A stretch of DNA of 64,000 bases from Clostridiaceae bacterium (lineage in GTDB: Bacteria; Bacillota; Clostridia; Saccharofermentanales; DTU023). The position numbers were made by a program, and so were the translations under genes. The stretch covers positions 1 through 64,000 of the forward strand of contig DUPV01000015.1 of assembly GCA_012838135.1 (NCBI GenBank), given 5' to 3'. Below, piece after piece: positions 9,886-20,175 of this stretch. Within the stretch, counting starts at the first letter, position 1, and every line of letters begins with the position of its first letter. A model generated the notes under the pieces. The model was given only the letters and a program-made list of their open reading frames with translations. It ran no database searches and was not told where the DNA came from.

Positions 9886-11008
9886 AAACTCCCTGCCATT
9901 CCCGGCCCAAATATGTCTCTAAATACTCTTTCAGAACGGCATCGGGATCGAAGTTTGCCAAATAATCAGGATAGAGAATTTTGGCCATATACATAGGCCC
10001 AAACACCTTGCGAGCACCTCCGGAAACATCAAAAGAAAGTATGTATACCTCGTTGTTCAAAACCGCTGTAGTATTAGATAATTCCGGGCGAGAAATCAAA
10101 GCATTATAGACCTCCTCATAATCAGACTCCTTTAAAAAATATCCTCCATTTTGCCCCTTAATAATTACATCTGGATTTCGCATGGCGATATCTTCCGGAT
10201 TTACATCGAAAACCTCAGCACTAATTTCCGGATATAAATCTATGCAATATGCTGCACGGACCATTCCGGGAATGCCGCAACCATATCCGGCACCGCCATA
10301 AGTCCGATAGTCAGCTGCCGCTTCAAAATAAACAGATTTACGATCCTCTTCAGCAATATCTTTCATAGCCTCATCTACTTGAGCCATAGAGTCATTAAGG
10401 AAAGTCATCAGCTCTGCTGCCTTATCTTCTAAACCGAGTATGGTACCCAAGATAGTAACCTCTCTCTCAAACACCTCTGTTCGATAGAAATCTAGTGCTA
10501 CGACCGGAATATTATAAGCGTCTAATTGTTTTTGAACCTCATCGGGCAATGGCGGATATGACGATAACATGATAACTACGTCCGGGTCCAATTTCGCGAT
10601 CATCTCATAATTAGGATCTTCACTGGATCCTACAACGGTTACATCCTTTAATTCAGGGTAATAACCCAACTCCATATCGCTTTGGGTAGCAGTATCTATT
10701 CCTACAATACGATCAATTGCACCCAAAGCCCTAATAATCTCTGTCGGATTATTCCACAAAACAACTATAGATTCTGCAGGGCAAGGAACTTCCACCGTGC
10801 GATTGGCAGAATCTAAAACTTGAATCGTAGTCTGATCCGTCCCTTCTATTGTTTCAATTGACTGCTCTGTTTTTTCTTTTGCTTCAATTGCTTGCTCTGT
10901 TTCTTCTTTTCTTTCATTTGGCTGCTTTGATTTCGTATTACAGGCTGTTAAAGAGAACAACAATACCAGTGCCAAAAATAATACAATTGATTTTCTAATC
11001 TTATTCAT
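9869..11008 (-). CDS. ABC transporter substrate-binding lipoprotein (iron-complex/cobalamin type)
   Basis: Lipobox LTACN; PESIVVLWNNPTEIIRALGAIDRIVGID periplasmic-binding fold; adjacent FecCD permease and ATPase. Confidence 0.9.
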   Translation of the reverse strand: MNKIRKSIVLFLALVLLFSLTACNTKSKQPNERKEETEQAIEAKEKTEQSIETIEGTDQTTIQVLDSANRTVEVPCPAESIVVLWNNPTEIIRALGAIDRIVGIDTATQSDMELGYYPELKDVTVVGSSEDPNYEMIAKLDPDVVIMLSSYPPLPDEVQKQLDAYNIPVVALDFYRTEVFEREVTILGTILGLEDKAAELMTFLNDSMAQVDEAMKDIAEEDRKSVYFEAAADYRTYGGAGYGCGIPGMVRAAYCIDLYPEISAEVFDVNPEDIAMRNPDVIIKGQNGGYFLKESDYEEVYNALISRPELSNTTAVLNNEVYILSFDVSGGARKVFGPMYMAKILYPDYLANFDPDAVLKEYLETYLGREWQGVYVYSK

Positions 11009-11321
11009 TTTCCCATCTCCTTATATATTAGTTTTCGAAGCAGGAATTTCTCTGCTCTGCTTCCGATTAACATGGTTTTGTATATGTTACAAATCAATTT
11101 CTTTAAATCAGCTGAACTGAACGTCAGTGAAATATACTTGTATCTTGCTAACTTTATTTCTTAAATTATGAATATTACTGATTCACTCGTTTTTGCAAAA
11201 ACAAAAATAAAAGGTACACGGCTCTTCTTCAGAAAAGTCATATGCCTTCATAACATACATTTAATTATTAATGTTTAAAATATTGAAAAGGATAAAAGTA
11301 ATAGAACTTCGGTTCTTGCTA

Positions 11322-11443
11322 GTTGGCTTCGACTAACAGCGATACTCATTATAGCAAGTATGTTTTAAATGTCAAGCGCCTTGCTTTGGAACCTGATGTT
11401 CTGGAGTATATCCAAAGGGAACTTAATGCTTTCTTTTTTTAGA
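11322..11443 (+). pseudogene. possible short coding remnant, unknown family
   Basis: Open stretch LASTNSDTHYSKYVLNVKRLALEPDVLEYIQRELNAFFF* with protein-like composition and no start. Confidence 0.2.
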
Positions 11444-11608
11444 TTTATTTCGCGGACATTTTTACATGTAGAAAAATATCATGATTAGCAAAAATAAGTA
11501 TAAATATTTAAAATGCTTTGAACAAACCATCTGTTTTTTGCTTGATTTTTTTGTTTTTCACACAAAGTTGTAAGATACCTGTTAATATAACTATGCATTT
11601 ATAGTTAT

Positions 11609-12976
11609 TTGAATATGAAAAGAGACTTTATGAAGACAAAATTATCAAAAGAATTGGCTGGCCCTGTCAAAATCAATAGAGGTGGCGTAAGATTAAATCA
11701 TCAAAAAATAAACACCTTGCCTGAAAAAGTAGCCATTCTATCCCCGAACAAAGTACGTATACCCTTGCAGATGCATTTGGGAGCCGAATGTAAGCCGACT
11801 GTGAAAGTTCGTGAGCAAGTAAAAGTTGGTCAATTAATAGCCGATTCAGAAGAACTTATTTCCAGTCCGATTCATGCTTCTATTTCCGGAATCGTAAAAT
11901 CCATACAAATTGCCGACGAAAATAATAGCGGCTCAGGAACAACGATAATTGAAATAGAATCAGACGGCAAAATGACTCCATATGAAAATTTGACTGTACC
12001 GCAAATCAATTCAAAAGAAGATTTTTTACGAGAAGTTCGCAAAAGCGGTTTAGTCGGTTTAGGCGGAGCCGGTTTCCCCACTTCCGTCAAATTAACTATT
12101 GATGATGTTAAAGTAGACACATTGATTGCCAATGGTGCAGAATGTGAACCGTATATTGCGGTTGACGATTACAAGATGCGTTTTTATCAAGAAGATATTT
12201 TGGATGCTATGCTCGCCACAATGAAATGGATCGGTATTTCGCATGGTATTATCGCCATTGAAGATAATAAAATGGAAGCTGCCAATCTTCTCCTGGAAAA
12301 AATTAATCATGAACCACAAAAGTATGCTGATATTAATATTGTCATCATGAATTCCGTTTATCCGAAAGGCGCAGAGAAATTAGTAATTTATAATGCTACC
12401 GGCAGAACTGTTCCTCGTGGCAAATTACCAAAAGACATTGGCTGTATAGTTATGAATACGACATCTTTAGCCGAACTCGGAAAATATTTGCGAACAGGAA
12501 TGCCTTTAGTAGACAAATTAGTCACGGTAGATGGCAGCGCCGTATCGAATCCACAAAATGTCAATGTTCCGATCGGTTCTCTCATCTCAGATCTGTTAAC
12601 TTTTGTAGGTTTAAAGGATAGGCCGGATCTGGTCATGATGGGAGGACCGATGATGGGCATTGCTCTCTCCAGTTTAGAAAATCCTGTTGTCAAACAAAAT
12701 AATGCGATTATTGCTATGTTAAAAAATGAGTTTCAATTGACAAATGAAAGTGCCTGCATACGCTGTGCAAAATGTGTTGATGTGTGCCCAATGCGATTAC
12801 AACCGACAAATCTTGTCAGAGCAATTAAGAAAAATCAAATCGATAAAGCTAAAGATGATGGTTTGTTAAACTGTATTGGATGCGGCAGTTGTGATTATAT
12901 ATGCCCGGCAAAAATCCCGTTAGCACAATATTTACTTTTAGGAAAAAGCAAGTTAGGAAATAACAGCTCTATTTGA
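11609..12976 (+). CDS. rnfC: electron transport complex subunit RnfC
   Basis: GLGGAGFPTSVKL, two 4Fe-4S motifs CIRCAKCVDVCP and CIGCGSCDYICP; first of six rnf genes. Confidence 0.97.
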   Translation: MNMKRDFMKTKLSKELAGPVKINRGGVRLNHQKINTLPEKVAILSPNKVRIPLQMHLGAECKPTVKVREQVKVGQLIADSEELISSPIHASISGIVKSIQIADENNSGSGTTIIEIESDGKMTPYENLTVPQINSKEDFLREVRKSGLVGLGGAGFPTSVKLTIDDVKVDTLIANGAECEPYIAVDDYKMRFYQEDILDAMLATMKWIGISHGIIAIEDNKMEAANLLLEKINHEPQKYADINIVIMNSVYPKGAEKLVIYNATGRTVPRGKLPKDIGCIVMNTTSLAELGKYLRTGMPLVDKLVTVDGSAVSNPQNVNVPIGSLISDLLTFVGLKDRPDLVMMGGPMMGIALSSLENPVVKQNNAIIAMLKNEFQLTNESACIRCAKCVDVCPMRLQPTNLVRAIKKNQIDKAKDDGLLNCIGCGSCDYICPAKIPLAQYLLLGKSKLGNNSSI

Positions 12977-12988
12977 GGTAAGAATAAT

Positions 12989-14014
12989 ATGTCTGCAAAA
13001 TCATCAGAACAAAATCATTTGATCATTGCTTCCGCACCACATCTGCACTGCCATAGAACAACCACCAGCGTAATGGGAAATGTGTTGATTGCATTAATGC
13101 CGATCATTGTCGCTGTCGCTTTCATCTACGGATGTCGTGTGTTATTATCAATAGCTGTCGCTTCTGTCACCGCTTTGTTGGCAGAATATCTAATTCAAAA
13201 AGCTATGAAAAGAAAGCAAACAATACAGGATCTGTCCTGCATTGTAACTGCCGTAATTTTAGTATTAAATTTACCACTAGATTTTCCTTTTTGGCAATTA
13301 ATCATCGGTACCATATTCGCTATTGTTGTCGTCAAAGCTGCTTTCGGCGGTCTCGGTCAAAATTTCGCCAATCCCGCAGTGACGACAAGAATTATCCTGG
13401 TTTCAGCCTTCGCATCATCTTTTGCTAAAAATACGGAACCTTTGGCAAGAGCATTGCGTTTGAGCAATTCCATGCTTGACTCAGGCACCGGTATAGCATT
13501 AGATTCATCTTCCGGTGCTACTGTTTTGGTCTTTATAAAATCCGGTTTCGATCCCAATGAACTACGTACATTACGCGATCTGTTACTCGGCATTCAAAGA
13601 ACCACTGCCATTGGTGAAACCTGTGCTATAGCCATATTAATCGGCGGTTTGTATTTATTATTTAAAAAAATTATTAAATGGCATATTCCGATTACTTATA
13701 TCGGAACCGTAGCAGTTCTTTCTTTCCTGTACGGTGGATTTGATATGCAATTTATGCTTTATCATTTATTAAGCGGAGGCTTGTTATTTGGTGCCTTTTT
13801 TATGGCAACCGATTATGCAACCAGTCCTTTAACCAATAAGGGAAAAATTGTTTTTGGAATAGGCTTGGGTATATTAACATCCGTTATTCGCTTTTGGAGC
13901 AATTTACCCGAAGGTGTCTCATTTTCAATTTTGACGATGAATGTTTTAACGCCTCATATTGATCGCTTTACCAAAGAAAAGCCGTTCGGTACAGAATTGA
14001 AAGAACAAGGATAA
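12989..14014 (+). CDS. rnfD: electron transport complex subunit RnfD
   Basis: SGATVL flavin-attachment-like segment, ATDYATSPLTNKGK; operon context. Confidence 0.95.
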   Translation: MSAKSSEQNHLIIASAPHLHCHRTTTSVMGNVLIALMPIIVAVAFIYGCRVLLSIAVASVTALLAEYLIQKAMKRKQTIQDLSCIVTAVILVLNLPLDFPFWQLIIGTIFAIVVVKAAFGGLGQNFANPAVTTRIILVSAFASSFAKNTEPLARALRLSNSMLDSGTGIALDSSSGATVLVFIKSGFDPNELRTLRDLLLGIQRTTAIGETCAIAILIGGLYLLFKKIIKWHIPITYIGTVAVLSFLYGGFDMQFMLYHLLSGGLLFGAFFMATDYATSPLTNKGKIVFGIGLGILTSVIRFWSNLPEGVSFSILTMNVLTPHIDRFTKEKPFGTELKEQG

Positions 14015-14030
14015 GTAACCAGGTGTTTAT

Positions 14031-14612
14031 ATGAAAAACAAAAATACAATTTCGGTGCAAATTCTTAAGCCCACAATCGTACTAGGTCTAATTTGTTTCA
14101 TGACTGCCTTAATGTTAGCTTTAGTGAATAGTATCACCAAAGAACCGATTAAAGCACAAGAATTGGCACGCGAAAATGAAGCAAAACAATTAGTTATGCC
14201 TGAAGGTGTAGACTTCGTTGAGAAAGAGTTTTCGGGCAATAAACACTTTCTGTACAATGAAGCCTATGATCAGAACGGTAATCTTGTCGGTTATATTTTC
14301 AAAAATGGAAAACATGGTTATGGCGGCCCTGTAATCGTCAATGTCGGTGTTGATCCTAACGGCAAAATCACCGGTGTTAAAGCTCTGGATCTGTCTGAAA
14401 CACCCGGCATCGGGACAAAAGTCGAAGATCCTGCTTTTACGGATCAATTTATCGGTAAAACAATCGGATTAAAAGCCGTGTCAAGTACTAATCCGAGTAA
14501 TAATGAAATTCAGGCAATATCCGGAGCAACCACCAGCTCAAATGCTTTTATTGAGGCAGTTCAAAAAAGCTTGGAACAATATGCCTTGATTTGCGGAGGT
14601 AACGATGAATAA
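14031..14612 (+). CDS. rnfG: electron transport complex subunit RnfG
   Basis: SETPGIGTKVEDPAFTDQF; ISGATTSS FMN attachment motif. Confidence 0.95.
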   Translation: MKNKNTISVQILKPTIVLGLICFMTALMLALVNSITKEPIKAQELARENEAKQLVMPEGVDFVEKEFSGNKHFLYNEAYDQNGNLVGYIFKNGKHGYGGPVIVNVGVDPNGKITGVKALDLSETPGIGTKVEDPAFTDQFIGKTIGLKAVSSTNPSNNEIQAISGATTSSNAFIEAVQKSLEQYALICGGNDE

Positions 14613-15339
14613 ACCAAAAGAAGTTTTTTTTCAGGGATTTATCAAAGAAAATCCGATATTTCGTTTAGTACTCGGTATGTGTTCTTCCCTGGCCGTTTCC
14701 AGTACAATGATCGCATCATTAGGAATGGGCATTTCAGTTATTTTTGTCTTGGTTTTATCTAATATCGTCATTTCCTCCTTACGAAAAATAATTCCGGACA
14801 TGGTTCGAATCCCTGCATTTATTACTGTCATAGCAGGATTTGTCACTATCGTACAATTGTTATTAAAAGCTTATTTATTGGAAATTAATGATATGCTTGG
14901 TGTTTATTTACCCTTGATTGTTGTCAATTGTATTATCCTGGGCCGTGCCGAAGCATTTGCTGCTAAAAATTCAGTCGGTTATGCAGCATTGGATGGTTTA
15001 GGTATGGGAATCGGTTATACCATCGCTCTGCTCTCAATCGCATTCATTCGCGAATTATTCGGTTTCGGTTCTTTGTTCGGCATGCAAATCATTCCTGAAG
15101 AATACACAATATTAATCTTTACTCTGCCTACCGGTGGCTTTCTCGTACTTGGTTTTCTGATGGCTGTCTGGAATAAATTGGCTGCATTACAGGGTAAACC
15201 AAAAGCGGAATTGAATTGTCATTCTTGTCCTGTTGCCGGTCTTTGCGGAGAGGGTTTCATTCGATTGCAAAAAGCGGAAGAAATTGATATCAAAATTGAT
15301 AAAAATGCCGGCGCAAATACCGAAAAGGAGGCTAAATAA
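14605..15339 (+). CDS. rnfE: electron transport complex subunit RnfE
   Basis: NPIFRLVLGMCSSLAVS; LPLIVVNCIILGRAEAFA. Confidence 0.95.
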   Translation: MNKPKEVFFQGFIKENPIFRLVLGMCSSLAVSSTMIASLGMGISVIFVLVLSNIVISSLRKIIPDMVRIPAFITVIAGFVTIVQLLLKAYLLEINDMLGVYLPLIVVNCIILGRAEAFAAKNSVGYAALDGLGMGIGYTIALLSIAFIRELFGFGSLFGMQIIPEEYTILIFTLPTGGFLVLGFLMAVWNKLAALQGKPKAELNCHSCPVAGLCGEGFIRLQKAEEIDIKIDKNAGANTEKEAK

Positions 15340-15932
15340 TGAACACAAATTTGTTCTACATATTATTTGTTGCCATTCTCGTCGAAAATTATGTATACGT
15401 TCAATTTTTAGGCATTTGCCCTTTTCTGGGAGTTTCTAAAAATTTAAAAACAGCTATGGGCATGAGTGTTGCTGTTATCTTTGTTATGGTATTAGCGACA
15501 GCTGTTACTTGGCCAATTAATCATTTTATTCTCGAAACTTATCATTTAGATTATTTGCAAACTTTAGTTTTTATCTTAATTATTGCCGCTTTAGTCCAAT
15601 TAGTCGAAACTTTTATGAAACGCTACATGGTTCCTTTATATAATGCACTTGGTATTTATTTGCCGTTGATTACAACAAATTGTATTGTATTAGGTGTTGT
15701 TTTATTAAATGTACAATCCGGATATGGTTTTACCGAATCCATGGTCAATTCCATCGGCGGTGGTTTGGGATTTTTGCTTGCTATGTTTATGTTTTCAGGA
15801 ATTCGTTCCCGCATTGATGAATCCGATATTCCGGATTTTTTATCCGGTTTGCCGATCACCCTAATTGCTGCCGGTATCGCCGCCCTGTCCTTCCAAGGCT
15901 TTGTTGGGATCGCGGAGAATTTATTCACGTAG
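15339..15932 (+). CDS. rnfA: electron transport complex subunit RnfA
   Basis: ENYVYVQFLGICPFLGVSK; YLPLITTNCIVLGV. Confidence 0.97.
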   Translation: MNTNLFYILFVAILVENYVYVQFLGICPFLGVSKNLKTAMGMSVAVIFVMVLATAVTWPINHFILETYHLDYLQTLVFILIIAALVQLVETFMKRYMVPLYNALGIYLPLITTNCIVLGVVLLNVQSGYGFTESMVNSIGGGLGFLLAMFMFSGIRSRIDESDIPDFLSGLPITLIAAGIAALSFQGFVGIAENLFT

Positions 15933-15941
15933 GAGACTGCC

Positions 15942-16760
15942 ATGAGTGATATATTGTTTGCAAGTTTAATAATAGGCGGTGCCGGAATTGTTTTAGGCAT
16001 CATCTTGGCTGTTTTTTCTAAATTAATGGCAGTTGAAGTAGATGAAAAAGAAGAAAAGATCAGAGAAATGCTGCCAGGTGCCAATTGCGGCGCTTGCGGC
16101 TATACAGGATGTGACGGCTATGCTCAAGCATTAGCGAGCGGTGATGAGGATAATATTACTTTGTGCAAACCGGGCGGTCAACATACCGTTGATCAAATTT
16201 CTGCTTATTTGGGTATTAAAGCCGACAAGATGATCAAAACAACGGCAGTGGTCATGTGTCAGGGGAACTGTCTTCATACGCAAAAAAGAGCTGATTATAG
16301 AGGTATAAAATCTTGTCAAATGGCTAAGCTGGTAGCCGGCGGTGATGCACAATGCGGCTATGGCTGTCTCGGCTATGGCGATTGTGTTTCAGTCTGTAAA
16401 TATGATGCTATCCATATTATTGATGGGGTCGCTTTTGTCGATGCAACCAAATGCACTTCTTGTATGGAATGTATTAAAACATGTCCGCAACATATTATTG
16501 AACTGATGCCCCTGGAAAAATCTTATTCTATTGTTTTCTGTCAAAATGAAGATCGAGGTCCGGTTGCCAATAAAGTCTGCCAAACATCTTGCATTGCTTG
16601 CAGACGTTGCATTAAAGCTTGCCCGGAAAATTGCATTACGATCAATAATAATCGCGCCGTTATTGACTATGAAAAATGCACCAATTGCGGAGCCTGTCAG
16701 CAGGTTTGTCCACATCAGTGCATTCTTTCTCTGTATCCTGTAGAGCAATTAATGAGTTAA
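15942..16760 (+). CDS. rnfB: electron transport complex subunit RnfB
   Basis: LPGANCGACGYTGCDGYA and several CxxCxxCxxxCP ferredoxin motifs. Confidence 0.97.
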   Translation: MSDILFASLIIGGAGIVLGIILAVFSKLMAVEVDEKEEKIREMLPGANCGACGYTGCDGYAQALASGDEDNITLCKPGGQHTVDQISAYLGIKADKMIKTTAVVMCQGNCLHTQKRADYRGIKSCQMAKLVAGGDAQCGYGCLGYGDCVSVCKYDAIHIIDGVAFVDATKCTSCMECIKTCPQHIIELMPLEKSYSIVFCQNEDRGPVANKVCQTSCIACRRCIKACPENCITINNNRAVIDYEKCTNCGACQQVCPHQCILSLYPVEQLMS

Positions 16761-16870
16761 GTAACTAATTGGAATTATCATTATCATTGAGCATAGAAGC
16801 TACGCCTCCTATAGCGACTCCATCAATCAATTCTTCTTTTTTTAATAGTTTTCAATAGATTAAATCTTGC

Positions 16871-18331
16871 TTATCTCAGTCCTAAGATTTTTTCCGCTTC
16901 GCGTATAAAGGTTTCGAGAACTTGAACTCTGGCATGTTTTTTATCTTCGCTGGAAACAATTGTCCAAGGAGCAGCTTCCGTACTTGTTTGTGCAATCATT
17001 TCATCAATTGCCTCAACATAAACATCCCATTTTTCCCGATTGCGCCAATCTTCATCAGTTATCTTATAAGGTTTGTTTATCTGCCTTGCTTTAAAGCGTC
17101 TTTCTTGTTCATCTTTTGAGATTAACAAAAAGAATTTCATTAACAGCATACCGTCATCTAATAATTCTTCTTCCATATTGCGAATTTCGGTATAGGCTCT
17201 TGACCATTCTGCTTCAGTAGCAAATCCTTCTATACGCTCAACCATAACTCTGCCGTACCAGGAGCGATCAAAAATAGCTATATGCCCATCTCGCGGGAAG
17301 TTATTATAGAATCTCCAAAGGTAATGATGTTCTTTTTCCAAATCTGAAGGAGCAGATGTCGGGTTAATGTAATACAGTCTGGCATCCATCTGATGAATCA
17401 AACGTCTAATTGCACCGCCTTTTCCGGCAGCATCCATACCTTCAAATACTATAACTGTTGGAATATTTTCTCTGGCTAAAGCGAACGCCAAAGCTCCCGC
17501 ACGATCTTGTAAATCATCAATGACTTTTGTGTATTCTTCGGAGCTTATAGATGAGGATAAATCAAAATCTTTGATTGAATTTTCTATTTTAACAGGTTGA
17601 TGTTTATACTTTTTCTCTTCTTCACGCGTTTTATATATCCGTTTAATTTCCTCTTTAATAATCTCTATAGAGGTTCCCATCACATGTTTGGAAGCCAATT
17701 TACGATTCGCTGAAGGTACTATTTGCCATGGTGCAATGTCAAAATTTGTTTTATATAAAACATCATCGAAATGCTTAAAATATTCTTCGTAATTTTCATT
17801 TTGTTCCAGATCTTTTTTAGTTACCAAAATATTTCTATAAGGATCTTGTTGATGAGTATCAATAATCATTCTCTGTTGTTCTTTGGTTTGATGCAAGAAA
17901 AATTTAATTAAAATAATTTCATCATCATATAGAGTCTGTTCTAAATTCTTGATGTGGCGAATCCATTTTTGTTGATCTTCTTCCGATAAATCTAATTGAT
18001 TAAAAAGATGATAATACATGCTGCGGTCAAAAATACCGAAATCACCCATTGCTGGTTTATGCTTCCAAAATTGATATGTATAAAAATAGTCATCTTCTTT
18101 ACTATAATCTTCGAATACAGCTACTCTTGATGATCTGGCATCTAATTCTCTAGCCAAATTATTGATGACCAATCCTTTACCGGAAGACTCCCAACCATCA
18201 ACCATAATGATAACGGATATATCTTCCTCATTACATTCTCTTTGTAATTCTGCCAATTGTTCTCCTAAAGCAGATCTGCTTTGATTAGAAAAAGGACTAT
18301 TGAATTCTTTTGTGTATACACTCTCTAACAT
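16871..18331 (-). CDS. pap: two-domain polyphosphate kinase 2 / polyphosphate:AMP phosphotransferase
   Basis: Two PPK2 domains: VDGWESSGKG and FEGMDAAGKGGAIRRL; FDRSWYGRVMVERIEGF. Confidence 0.88.
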   Translation of the reverse strand: MLESVYTKEFNSPFSNQSRSALGEQLAELQRECNEEDISVIIMVDGWESSGKGLVINNLARELDARSSRVAVFEDYSKEDDYFYTYQFWKHKPAMGDFGIFDRSMYYHLFNQLDLSEEDQQKWIRHIKNLEQTLYDDEIILIKFFLHQTKEQQRMIIDTHQQDPYRNILVTKKDLEQNENYEEYFKHFDDVLYKTNFDIAPWQIVPSANRKLASKHVMGTSIEIIKEEIKRIYKTREEEKKYKHQPVKIENSIKDFDLSSSISSEEYTKVIDDLQDRAGALAFALARENIPTVIVFEGMDAAGKGGAIRRLIHQMDARLYYINPTSAPSDLEKEHHYLWRFYNNFPRDGHIAIFDRSWYGRVMVERIEGFATEAEWSRAYTEIRNMEEELLDDGMLLMKFFLLISKDEQERRFKARQINKPYKITDEDWRNREKWDVYVEAIDEMIAQTSTEAAPWTIVSSEDKKHARVQVLETFIREAEKILGLR

Positions 18332-18492
18332 AATGCTGTGCCTCCCTGTTTACTGTTCTGCAGGAACTCATTTTATTATAATTGAATAATTGTTTTTCGA
18401 TATAACTGAATAAAACAATTTATCAAGAATTTTACTCATTTTCTGCAGAATGTTATTATTTCATGTCGGTATTCCTCATTTAGGTATCCGGA

Positions 18493-19548
18493 TTATTTTC
18501 TGTTTCTTGATCTGCCAATAAATTCCAAGTCTAAAAGATGTCCTTTAAGTTTAACTCCGCCGCCAAATCCGGTTAACGACTTATCTTTGCCAATGACACG
18601 ATGACACGGAATGAGAATTCCCAAAGGATTGCTTCCACAAGCAGATCCGACAGCCCTTGCATAAGCATATGCTTTATCCGGTTTATCCAACAGACGCTCA
18701 GCTACTTCTTCATAGGAAAAAACAGCACCATAAGGTATTTGACTTAGAATTTGCCATACTTTACGTTGAAACACAGTACCTGTTTGCACAACATAAGGTA
18801 AATCAAATTCAGTTAATTTGCCTGAAAAATAATCCGTAAACTGCTGCATTGTTTTTTCTTTAAGTTGAGGGGTAATCGGCTCTCTCTGTGACAGAATCTG
18901 CAAAATTTTATTTTCCGATTTGATTATACCTGCATCTGTCAATAATTCTTGTTTGGTCAGAGCCTTGCGCAAATTTTTATCAGTCACAATTTGTTGCGGT
19001 TGAATAAATTGAACTTGAATAATTTGATTTGATTTAATATGCACGACTATATTGTGCTTATGAAACGGAAAAATCAGATAACTGACAGAATCAAAATCAG
19101 ATGCTGCAAATCGTTTTGTTTGAAAGCGATTCGGATATACGGAATCACCCAAAAAAATTGCCGGTTCTCTGCCCGCAGCAGCTTTCCGGCTACGATCCGG
19201 TACTTGTAAAATCAGCTGTTCAAAATCAACCTTAAAATCATACAATACAGTGCCAACCTGATATAAAAACTGATCATTAATTAAGCTGGCGGAAAATGGC
19301 AAATTAAGCAAAATTAAAGTACCTGTCAAAGTTCTGTTATCTAAAAAAATTGATTCAACAAAAAGCAGTGCTAAAATCTGATTGTTATCCGAGCAAACAA
19401 GATATACTTCGGCTTGTTTCAGCTTGCGATATTGATTGATCATTTGACGCATCTGAGTTTTATTGCGAAACAAATTAATACTCAGACCGATTTCACAGAC
19501 TTTATCCGCATCAATATTTCGCCATGCTTTTAACATTATTTCAGACAT
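18493..19548 (-). CDS. methylated-DNA-[protein]-cysteine S-methyltransferase with N-terminal GNAT-like extension
   Basis: C-terminal IPCHRVIGKDKSLTGFGGG active site; about 170-aa N-terminal domain that looks like an acetyltransferase fold. Confidence 0.85.
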   Translation of the reverse strand: MSEIMLKAWRNIDADKVCEIGLSINLFRNKTQMRQMINQYRKLKQAEVYLVCSDNNQILALLFVESIFLDNRTLTGTLILLNLPFSASLINDQFLYQVGTVLYDFKVDFEQLILQVPDRSRKAAAGREPAIFLGDSVYPNRFQTKRFAASDFDSVSYLIFPFHKHNIVVHIKSNQIIQVQFIQPQQIVTDKNLRKALTKQELLTDAGIIKSENKILQILSQREPITPQLKEKTMQQFTDYFSGKLTEFDLPYVVQTGTVFQRKVWQILSQIPYGAVFSYEEVAERLLDKPDKAYAYARAVGSACGSNPLGILIPCHRVIGKDKSLTGFGGGVKLKGHLLDLEFIGRSRNRK

Positions 19549-20071
19549 TGTTTTCTCCGATAATTTTTTGATAATGTAAATAACAAAATTTTAAATTGTT
19601 TTTCGGGTCCGTCAGCCAATCGGATTGAGCGATAAGTTTCCACTTGCAATCATTATCCAAATTCGGAAAATAACTGTCTGCCGGCAATTCTTGATTAATT
19701 CTCGTCACATGACATTCATTGCAAAAAGGCAATAGCAAATTGTAAATGCTTTCTCCGCCTACTACGATAAAGTCATCATCTTGATAAGCATGCTCGGTTT
19801 TCAATTCCTCGACTATTTCCAGCAAATTTTCTAACGAATCGGCTATATATGCTCCAGCCATTTCCGGTTGAGGATTACGTGTCAAAATGATATTAGTCCT
19901 ATGTGGCAGAGGTTTCCCATGCGGATAGGTTTGCATGGTTTTCGAACCATATATAATAACTTTGCCGACAGTCATTGCTTTAAATCTTTGCAAATCTTGT
20001 GATATGTGAACTTGCAGTGCACCTGATTTGCCGATTCCCCAATTAGGATCAGTGTTAACAATTGCGATCAT
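19541..20071 (-). CDS. folA: dihydrofolate reductase
   Basis: MIAIVNTDPNWGIGKSGALQVHISQDLQRFKAMTVGKVIIYGSKT; VVGGESIYNLLLP. Confidence 0.92.
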   Translation of the reverse strand: MIAIVNTDPNWGIGKSGALQVHISQDLQRFKAMTVGKVIIYGSKTMQTYPHGKPLPHRTNIILTRNPQPEMAGAYIADSLENLLEIVEELKTEHAYQDDDFIVVGGESIYNLLLPFCNECHVTRINQELPADSYFPNLDNDCKWKLIAQSDWLTDPKNNLKFCYLHYQKIIGENNV

Positions 20072-20175
20072 TGATTTTCCTTAAATATCATTTTAAAAAG
20101 ATTGTATAAAGCGAATACAGCATTTATTTATAACAAAATCTGATTCTTAATTACTATACTATATTAATTATTATA

